The notes under the pieces are model-generated. The model ran no database searches, was not told the DNA's origin, and was given only the letters and a program-made list of their open reading frames with translations. Source: Chamaecrista fasciculata (Eukaryota; Streptophyta; Magnoliopsida; Fabales; Fabaceae). Taken from it: DNA of 64,000 bases. The position numbers were made by a program, and so were the translations under genes. The stretch lies in contig QANZ01043286.1 of the NCBI GenBank assembly GCA_003254925.1, forward strand, positions 65,891 to 129,890. The letters run 5' to 3'. Below, piece after piece: positions 56,090 through 64,000 of this stretch. Numbering within the stretch: position 1 is the stretch's first letter; every line of letters starts with the position of its first letter.

Positions 56090-57896
56090 TCAGGAATTGC
56101 TGACTTTCTTGATCTCATTGATCTTCTAAATTCAACCCCTTGTGGAGGTTAATGTTGCTCACCAAAGGCATCTTATCTTCCACTATTTGAGGTACCTCCA
56201 CAACATTATGAGTTTCCTCAACTTGGATGGTATCATTTTCAATATGAAAATCCTTTTGATTTCCAGCATGATCAATGTCTTGACGTGAAACTTCATTATG
56301 TTCTACATTTACCCCAACAGGATAGGTGTTTTGTATAATTAATGTCCCACTATGATTAGCTATGTTCGTTTCGGCGCCAAAAACTTGTTGGGTTATTTCA
56401 TTTTATGCAAGTTTTAAATTTATAAAACCCAAGTGCAAGTGTACACTACCGAAGTAATATAAAAGCTTGAGCACCGGGTATCGTCCCACCGAGAAATTAC
56501 TTGCCAATTCATCTAAACACAAACTATAGCGGTTCATTTTAACTAAGCAACAAATATCGATAAAAGTGTAATTGAATGAAACTTAAATGCAATAAACAGG
56601 ATCCAAATTGAACACCGAAAAAACTTTTTAGAAATCAAGTGTAGAAAACTTCCCTAGGATTGTCCCTACTTAGCAATTTCACTCAACTAATTAACTACTC
56701 TGATTATGGATTTACCATAATGGCAAAGCTAACCCTGAACTCTTAATCACCTATAATTACGTACCTTTCAGTCAATTATAAGCCTATTGAATCTAATGAA
56801 CTCACCTATATTTCTATGGTGAACCAACTATATCAATGCATTAAGTTCAAGTACAATTGAGTTCCCTTAGGCTAATAGGTATATCTCTATCCTATTAGCA
56901 AATTCCATAAGAGAATGAAATCTAGAGGCAATCAATGCAAGACGAGGAATCCAAGAAGAAGAAGAAAAGAGAAGAAAAGAGGAAGAACCCTAAGAATGAA
57001 GCCCCCAATCTTCACTTTCTCAACCCAAATCTACCAAAATTGATGCTACCAAGCAAGAATCCAAGCTTTCCAAGCAATTTCACACACCACTTGACTCCTA
57101 GGGTTGTCCTCCAGCCTCCAAAATAGTCCTTCCTCTCAAATGACACGAAACAGCCCTAAAAGAATACGAAACTCTGTCTGCAACTCGCCTAGGCAAGAAA
57201 GGCTCACTTATGCTGAGTTGGAATTCGAAGGGCGCCTAGGTGAGCTACAGGGCGCCTAGGTGAGAAGGAGGATTCAGAACCACAAAAAAATCTTTGTTTC
57301 GGCTCTGATTCACTTCATATGGAGAACCTCAGACCTCTCAACATCTTCTAGACATTTTAAGCTTCGATTCAAGATCCTAAAACATTAAAAAATCAATAAA
57401 TTGGGTGACCAAAATCGTTGGTCAACTTGAAAAACATAAAACGGAAATAAACAAAACAAAACAAAAACAAACTTAAAACAAAAGAATAAACATCTACAAC
57501 TAATAAAACACTAAATACTCACAAATTAAACTTCATTAACAAATAAAACATGGATAAAAGCCCTGAAATGACCCGAGATTAAGACTAAATAACTCTAAAT
57601 TATTAGAGTTATCAACTCCAAAACCTTGTTGTATGTGATGGACAGTAGAACTTGTATCCCTTTGACTTTTCTGCATAGCCAACAAAATATGCAGTTATAG
57701 TCCTAGGGTCCAATTTCCTCTCATGGGGATTATACACTCTCACCTTCGTAGGACAGCCCCATACACGTGCATGATTCAAACTAGGTTTCCAACCTTTCCA
57801 GATTTCAAAAGGTGTCTTAGATACAGCCTTTGTTGGAACCCTGTTTAAAATATACACTGTTGTCTTAAGTGCATCTCTCCACAATGGGTAATTCAT
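56090..57896 (-). mobile_element. Ty1/copia pol fossil, split by an LTR insertion
   Basis: The piece at 57612-57896 carries the end of the integrase region (ALKTTVYILNRVPTKAVSKT, WGCPTKVRVYNPHERKLDPR) of a copia polyprotein. The piece at 56090-56384 carries the following hydrophilic linker. Only these parts remain and the copy is broken. The Athila-like LTR segment (about 56385-57612) lies between them. Confidence 0.75.
56385..57612 (-). mobile_element. Athila-like (Ty3/gypsy) LTR segment inside the copia fossil
   Basis: On the minus strand it starts near TGATAACTC, contains GGGACGATACCCGGTGCTCA, and ends CCCAACAAGTTTTTGGCGCC, the last part resembling the tRNA-Asp-type primer site of Athila elements. 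Related text occurs at the right edge of the window (63750-64000). The borders are approximate. Confidence 0.55.
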
Positions 57897-58079
57897 TCCC
57901 CAAATGCGTTTTCAATTTTAAAACATTTCAGCATTTTCAATTTTAAAATATACACTGTGTTAAGTGCATCTCTCCACAAGGGTTAAAATATACGCATTTG
58001 GGGAATGAATCACCCATTGCTCTCATAAAAAATCACCCATATGCGTTTACAATGGGAGAAGGATTTAAATTGTTTTCAA
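57897..58079. other. Rearranged fossil junction
   Basis: Short words from the copia piece (AAATGCGTTTTCAATTTTAA, GTGCATCTCTCCACAA) are repeated in both orientations. Confidence 0.4.
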
Positions 58080-60285
58080 TTTCTTTTTGGTCCTCCTTTA
58101 CCCCTCCTATGTCTTCACATGCTTCCTTAGGTGGAGAATTTAGAGATTGTTCTTAAGCTTTACCCTCTGTGGTGCCTTCCATGGTATCGACTCGTAAGCA
58201 CTCTTTTGGATTATCATCTTCGAACTTTACAGGCTTGAGGACATTGAAGGTGACTTCTTCGTGTTGAACCCTCATTGTTAGCTCTCATTTTTTGCACATT
58301 GATAATGGTTCTACCAGTTGCTAAGAAAGGTCATCCCAAGATGATAGGAACATCTTTGTCAGCTTCATAGTCAAGCACAATAAAGTCTTCTGGGAAGATG
58401 AACTTGTCCACTTTTACTTGGACATCCTCGACCACCCCTCTAGGATATGTTAGCGTTCTATATACTAACTGCAAAGTTACACCGGTGGGCATAGGCTCCC
58501 CCAATCCAAGAAGGTTATAGATAAAGAGCGGCATCAAATTGACACTCGCCCCTAGACCACATAAAGCATGGACAGAGAATTTATTACCAAGTGCAATAGG
58601 AATATTAAAACTATCTGGATCTTCTACTTTAGGCAGTAGTTTATTCTGCAAGATAACACTGCACTCTTCAGTTAAAGCAACTGTCTCATAGTCACCAAGT
58701 CTCCTCTTCTTTGATAGTATGTCCTTTATGAACTTCACATAGCTAGGCATCTGTTCTAACGCTTCTGCAAAGGTTATGTTAATGTGCAGTTTCTTAAAAA
58801 CTTCCAAAACTTACCGAATTGTTGGTCCGGCTCCTTGTTCTTTAATCTCTATGGGAAAGGAGGTGGTGGGTATAGGCCTTTCAAGTTTCTCTGGTTGGGC
58901 TATTTTAATTTGATCTTTATCTTCCCCAAACTCAGTTGTTTGAGGGTTGCCTTCAATTTGAGTGCCACTACTAAACTCTATCATTTTGCATTCTTCTTTT
59001 CCTTTTAGACTTGGAGGTGCCTTAGTGTCGCTAGGTAAAGCTCCCAATGGTCTAATTTGAAGGTGTTTCGCTATTTTCCCCACTTGAGTCTCTAAAAATT
59101 TAATTGTAGCACACTGACTCAAAATCATAGCATGAGTCTTCTAAAATGTAGTATCAGCGTGTTGTACAAAGCTTTCAAGCAATTTCACCAATGAAGACTT
59201 TTCCTCCTGCAATGGGGCTATCTGAATCTGTTGTCGATCGAGGTTGATTATTTTTCCAACTCTAATTGTAGTTGTTTGAATATGAATTATGAAATTGTCT
59301 ATTTTGATTTCCTACAAAATAAATAGACTCGACATTTGGGCAGTGATCATCAGAGTGATCACCCCCACAGTTAGAGCATGGGCTAGTTTCTTTAACGGCT
59401 TGCACTTGTTGCTTCGCAAAAAGATTCAATAGTTTATCAAGTTTATTATTTAAAGTAGACATTTGAGCACCTAAACTGTCAACCTTAGAAATATCATTAA
59501 ACCCAGCAACCTTACCTGTAGAAGCCTTATTAGTGTCGGCCTTACCCGATTGCCATTCACAGTTACTCGTGCCCATATCTTCGAGGAGCGCATTTACATC
59601 TTCAACACTGTTCTTTCTAAACTTCCCCCTTGCAACTGCATTAATTGAAACTTCACTACTAGGGGTTAAACCATTATATAAAGATTGTACCTCAAGCCAT
59701 TTGGGCAACCCATGCATCAGTAAGAGGTTCGAATAGAGAATTAGGTAATGTTGTTTCGTAATATAGCTAGTTGCCCTCTAAGGAGGAAAATATTTTGAAA
59801 GAAAATTTGAGCTAGTTCCTCCCAATTGTTGATTGAACCTTTAGGAAGAGAATTCAACCAAGCCTTGGCTTTCCCCGTTAATGAAAATGGAAACAACCTT
59901 AGCCTTACAATATCTTCAAACACACCATTGAATTTGAAGGTATCACATAACTCTTCAAAATTCAATATGTGGTCATTAGGGTCCTCATGGGAAAATTCGG
60001 CAAACTGAACACTATTCTGAAAGAGTTGAATAGTGGCTGGTTTTATTTCAAAATTGTTTGCTTCGATTACCGGACGCTTGATGCTTCTACTCAGATCATT
60101 AATATTAGAAGCAGTATACTCCTCTAATGGCCTATTTGTCATATCGTCAGAAGCATTGTTAGCCATTTCAACTTCTTCTTGATCAGACATGTGCATGGAT
60201 GACTCTCGACTTTTAAGAGGGGAGATAATTACTTTCTTTGGTCTTCCCCTTTTACGCATAGGCTTGCAAGACAAACCAAAAGAAA
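58080..60285 (-). mobile_element. Athila-type (Ty3/gypsy) gag and protease fossil
   Basis: On the minus strand the parts occur in the usual order. First is a gag region (60274-59741, KRPVIEANNFEIKPATIQLF, FPFSLTGKAKAWLNSLPKGS), then a gag end with zinc knuckle (CSNCGGDHSDDHCP, about 59340). Last is an aspartic-protease region (58807-58331, LGASVNLMPLFIYNLLGLGE, FIFPEDFIVLDYEADKDVPI). No reverse transcriptase follows. The copy is old, with a few breaks. Confidence 0.85.
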
Positions 60286-60385
60286 ATAAAAGTCAAAGAA
60301 AATAAAAAAAATAAATAACAATAAAATAAAAAATAGACAATTAAAAATAATTAAAATAGAATAAAAAATTAAATTAAATTAAAAA

Positions 60386-61530
60386 GGCCAAAGTCCTATT
60401 TTGGTCCCTCAGTTATGCTCAGTGTTTCAAATTGGTCCCCCAGTTATTTTTCGTTCCATATTGGTCCCCTAGTTATGCAAAACTCGACAAAGTTGGTCCC
60501 TCTAACGGTTTTCATCCATTTTTCCGTTAAAAAAAAGATAAAATTGATTTTTAACTCCAAAAAGTTTAATTTTTTTTTTTACATTAAGGACGTTTTCCTC
60601 TATAATAGAACCAAAATGTAAGAAAGAATAAATAATTGGGGTTTTAGTTTATTTTACCCCAAACCCCTCTCTCTCTCACTCAAACCCTTCACTTTCCTTT
60701 CCATCTTCGTCTTCTCCTCCCATGATCTTAACAGATGTCTCAGCTGATGCGCAATATTGCAGAAGATATCACGTATTCTTCATCACGTCCCATTCCAATC
60801 ACTAAGTTTGTGAACTTTTCAATTTGGCTACGACCTCTCATTGTTGTCTCCATTCACAACACAATCACGTTCTGTACCAATTTGTCAAATCGTGCAAGAC
60901 GCAGATTAAAAAATCACCGTACACGATCCTCACGCAGATTCATCTTTTGCGGCTCCACCTGTGCTCGGCAATCGCCGTCTCCCGATTCCGATGAGCAGAT
61001 CGCATAATCCGGCGAATTGCGGCCGCCGGCGGACAAGTAATTTAAGGGACGGATAATCTAGCCTCGTACGACGGACGCCGATGGCAGCAGTTGCGGGAAG
61101 TCGAAGCGCCGACGATGGCCATGGCGTGATGCGGCTGCGGAATATGGTAACGCTCCAGAAGACGAAGATGGAAGGGAAAGTGAAGGGTTTGAGTGAGAGA
61201 GAGGGAGGGGTTTGGTGAAAAATAAACTAAAACCCTTCATTATTTATTCTTTCTTACATTTTGGTTCTATTATAGAGGAAAACGTCCTTAATGTAAAAAA
61301 ATTAAACTTTTTGGAGTTAAAAATCAATTTTGTCTTTTNAAAAAAATTTAAACTTCTAGGAGTTAAAAATTAATTTTGTCCTTTTTTTAACGAAAAATGG
61401 ATGGAAACTGTTAGAGGGACCAACTTTGCCAAGTTTTGCATAACTGGAGGACCAATATGGAATGAAAAATAACTGGGGGACCAATTTGAAACACTGAGGA
61501 TAACTGGGGGACCAAAATAGGACTTTGGCC
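60386..61530. mobile_element. MULE, GGCCAAAGTCC family, copy 2, long inverted repeats
   Basis: The ends GGCCAAAGTCCTATTTTGGT and ACCAAAATAGGACTTTGGCC extend inward as inverted repeats of over 300 bp, including CACTCAAACCCTTCACTTTC and GAAAGTGAAGGGTTTGAGTG. The GC-rich centre (about 60730-61160) may be cargo, with open stretches on both strands but no family I recognise. No matching 9-bp duplication was found. The N at 61339 lies in the right repeat. Confidence 0.8.
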
Positions 61531-61835
61531 TTATATTTTTTTAATTTATTTTTTTTATAAATAAAATGTAATTATTTAATAACATTTTATTAAAACTATA
61601 AATTTAAAATATATTTCAAAAGGTAATATTGTCTTATACAAAAAATAGTGACATTCATTTATTGTAAATGTATTTATTAGGTTACTTTTATTGTTCTCAA
61701 TGTATATTTAATGCTTCTTATTATGTACCCTTAGAGCACATGATAGAAGGACCCATAAAACAATAAGAATGAAATTAATCAAACTATCAAAGCAACCGAA
61801 TCCTCCTTATTTGAGTTAAAGCCTTCAAAGTGATA
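61531..61835. other. AT-rich intergenic DNA
   Basis: No gene or element is recognisable. Confidence 0.4.
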
Positions 61836-62109
61836 CTTCCTCCGGTTCTGAATATTTTGTGTTTTAGAAAATTATTTTTGTTCCAAAATATTCGATGTTT
61901 TATAAATTCAACAGAGTATTAATTATTTTTTTACCATTCTACCCCTATTAAATATAGTAGAGTCATAAATGTATAAACATTTTCCAAGTAATTTAATAGG
62001 GATAGTTTAGTCATTTTACTTCATTTTTCTCTTCATTCTATGTTGGCTAATCATTTCCTTAATCTATGTGTAGAAACCTTAAACACCAGATATATAGAAC
62101 CGGAGGGAG
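61836..62109. mobile_element. Stowaway (Tc1/mariner) MITE
   Basis: The ends CTTCCTCCGGTTCTGAATA and AGAACCGGAGGGAG are flanked by TA on both sides (61834-61835, 62110-62111). The 274-bp AT-rich body and CTCCCTCCGGTTC-type ends are hallmark Stowaway features. Confidence 0.9.
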
Positions 62110-62623
62110 TATATCCTTATCACAAAAATATATAGTTATATTAGGAGCATAGTTAGCAAAAGAAAAAAAAAAGCTCTTATTCTACCATTTTCATTTTCGT
62201 TTCAAAACTTCATTGTATATATCCATCCCACATTCAAATAAAAAATATATGTAAGTAAATGTTTCATCAAAAAATTATTTTTACGATATGTATATATACA
62301 TTTATGATACGAAAAATTAGAAACCTTAGACTAATAAGAAATAAGGCCAAAGTCCTATTTTGGTCCCCAGTTAAGCTCCTTGTTCCAAATAGGTCCCCCA
62401 GTTATTTTTTGTTCCATATTGGTCCCCCAGTTATGCAAAACTTGAAAAAGTTGGTCCCTCTAACGTTTTCCATCCATTTTTCCGTTAAAAAAAGAGGAAA
62501 AATAAACTTTCATCCCCAAAAGTTTTATTTTCTTATATTAAGGTCCTTTTGTTTTTATAATAGGATCAAAACATAAGAAAAGAAGGTAAATTAAGATTTT
62601 AAGTGAATTTACCCAAAAAATTC

Positions 62624-62627
<4 letters not shown>

Positions 62628-62700
<73 letters not shown>
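62628..62700. repeat. (CT)n microsatellite
   Basis: An almost pure run of CT of about 72 bases lies just inside the MULE left repeat. Confidence 0.95.
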
Positions 62701-62703
<3 letters not shown>

Positions 62704-63150
62704 TTCGCAAAGATCGCTGCACACCAACAAATCGAACCACTCTGGCGAAACACTGTTGTCCAATCTCCTCCGCAAGACGTTACCGTCGACGAAACCGCTC
62801 CTCACAAACGCACACAACTGTCGCCCGGAACACGTCGCTGAAACCACCGTGAATCACCACAAAATCCGACGACCTCCTCTGCCTGAAACGCTGCCTCAAG
62901 GAACAACTCTGTCGCGCATTAAAATGACACACGCGAACTTCTGACCAGACCACCGCACACGACGATCTTAGCTCGCGAAATCCAGAAAAAACAATGCTTT
63001 TCAGATCTGCCCAGATCTCCGCCGCGAGCCACCGCCCTCCGTCCTCCATTGATGAACGCCGGCGGCGAACCCTGCTCGTCATAGCCGTGTCGATCTCCGT
63101 CACGAACTCAGCGTCTTTGAGTTGTGCAGTATCGTGTGGTTCCTTCTTGA
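62701..63150. other. GC-rich unassigned cargo of the MULE
   Basis: Open frames exist on both strands across this stretch but none shows a domain. The base composition, well above the flanks, suggests captured coding or promoter DNA. Confidence 0.35.
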
Positions 63151-63164
63151 TCAAAATGTTTTGA

Positions 63165-63375
63165 GCTGTCGGAGGAGTCGCGTGCGGCGGCGGAGGAGGA
63201 GGAGAGGAGGGTTCGGAGCATGTTGATGCGAGGGGAGAGATGGAGAGGTAAGAGCTGGCCGTTGTAGAAGAGGTCGTCGGCGGCGGCGGAGGAGGCGGAT
63301 TTGCGGGGGGAGACGGCGGAGCTGGAGAACTCGAAGTCGGAGGAAGAGGACGGCGACGGAGGAAGCNTAGGATTT
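63165..63375 (-). pseudogene. Captured MAKR/BKI1-like gene fragment
   Basis: On the minus strand the frame reads DFEFSSSAVSPRKSASSAAA, then DDLFYNGQLLPLHLSPRINM and LRTLLSSSSAAARDSSDSSK. The phrase 'ADDLFYNGQLLPLHLSPR' is typical of plant membrane-associated kinase regulator (MAKR/BKI1) and related small proteins that act at the plasma membrane in receptor-kinase signalling. Only about 70 residues are present and an N lies at 63367. It is enclosed by MULE sequence. Confidence 0.55.
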
Positions 63376-63657
63376 AGGATGAAATTGTAAGATGATAAAG
63401 ATCACAAACTTTTTTTAATAACTTTCTAGTCCTTAGGATGAAATTGTAAGAAATAGGGATTCAAACGCAAAAAAATTAATAGTTGGGGTCTTAAAATAGT
63501 ATTTTAACTAAAATTTCCGTTAAATTTTGGATGGAAATATACCTCGGGACCCTTTTTGCAAACGGAGTTAACCTCAGGCCCCAATTTGAAACTTTTCAAA
63601 CCACATGTACCCTATCTGAAGTAGGGCCAAACCACAGGACCCTAATTTGTAATTTAC

Positions 63658-64000
63658 CCAAATAAAAATAAAACTTTGTCTCAATCTACTAAACACTTGA
63701 ACAATGTCAATTTAGAATTCATAATTAAAAACTCCCCAATAACATACGGTGCCAAAAACTTGTACGAGAGATTTCTTTAATAAGAAATTAAGTTTTAAAT
63801 TTGTAAACCCTAGTGCAAGTATACAATATCGAAATCGTATCTAAACTTGAGCACCAAGTATCGTCCCATAGAGAGTTTGAATTGTGTACAAGATTGAGCA
63901 CTATTTAGCACCTTCCAACTAGTCTAAGCAACAAAAATCGAGTGATGGTGTTGGTTCAAGTTCATAAAACAAAACAATAAAATAAGTCTAACTAATTAAT
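63658..64000 (-). mobile_element. Partial Athila-like LTR at the window edge
   Basis: From about 63750 the text GGTGCCAAAAACTTG, GTGCAAGTATACAATATCG and GAGCACCAAGTATCGTCCCA matches the LTR segment at 56385-57612 in the same orientation. It continues beyond the window. Confidence 0.6.

Larger units (their letters stand above)
62344..63657. mobile_element. Chimeric or truncated MULE with mismatched ends
   Basis: The left end is GGCCAAAGTCCTATTTTGGT (as in copies at 50319 and 60386). The right end, from about 63540, is the GGGTAAATTAC-type repeat of the Pack-MULE at 6902 (ending GTAATTTACCC at 63657). Remnants of the first family's inner right repeat (TTCCGTTAAATTTTGGATGG) end at about 63537. 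No target duplication pairs the two outer ends. The middle holds a CT microsatellite and captured gene pieces. Confidence 0.6.

Noticed and set aside
62603-62944. Ser/Leu-repeat protein over the CT microsatellite
   Set aside because: The peptide is produced by the CT run and continues into a sequence with no recognisable domain.

Overview
The window is nuclear DNA of a flowering plant, most likely a eudicot (AT-rich intergenic DNA, plant-type gene families, plant MULE/hAT/Harbinger/Stowaway MITEs, Athila-, copia- and Ogre-like LTR fossils). I cannot name the species. Only two host genes look whole: a C2-domain SRC2-like protein gene (25782-26606, minus strand) and a two-exon UPF0496 gene (53614-55732, plus strand). 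Almost everything else is transposable elements, captured gene pieces and gene debris. Assembly flaws are single Ns at 20988, 53690, 61339 and 63367 and a 709-base gap at 45632-46340.

Left third (1-25 kb). A host segment occurs twice (about 810-1771 and 5825-8583, with a third partial copy near 3600-3775). The second copy has received a 432-bp MULE MITE and a 1.3-kb Pack-MULE carrying a long open fragment of a UGT72-type glucosyltransferase, both with perfect 9-bp target duplications. Further on are two hAT elements with perfect 8-bp target duplications, a 5'-truncated LINE with a 14-bp target duplication, a captured GRF zinc-finger fragment, a decayed tesmin/TSO1-like (CXC) gene next to a NAC-domain scrap, an LTR fossil with its primer-binding site, an F-box fragment and an unusual cluster of scrambled inverted repeats (21690-22110).

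Centre (30-50 kb). A 17.4-kb near-perfect palindrome (32415-49793) is the outstanding feature. Each 7.6-kb arm is a PIF/Harbinger transposon with three genes in the same order: a Myb/SANT-like DNA-binding protein, a DDE transposase, and a third gene resembling the 'putative plant transposon protein' family. Palindromic sites with core GGTGCACC lie upstream of each gene and near both outer tips. Homology between the arms stops exactly at the terminal inverted repeats, so the palindrome probably moved as one unit. The arms have since diverged: the right arm has an open transposase and Myb gene plus an Ogre-like LTR insertion, while the left arm has a frameshifted transposase and a nonsense codon in its Myb gene. 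A smaller Harbinger relative with a captured ARM-repeat gene piece sits just to the left (30245-31734).

Right part (50-64 kb). A three-deep nest (a MULE inside a hAT inside a SINE-like repeat) is followed by the UPF0496 gene, then fossils of a copia element split by an Athila-like LTR, an Athila gag/protease block, more MULEs with captured gene pieces (one resembling MAKR/BKI1-type kinase regulators), a Stowaway MITE, and part of another Athila-like LTR at the right edge.
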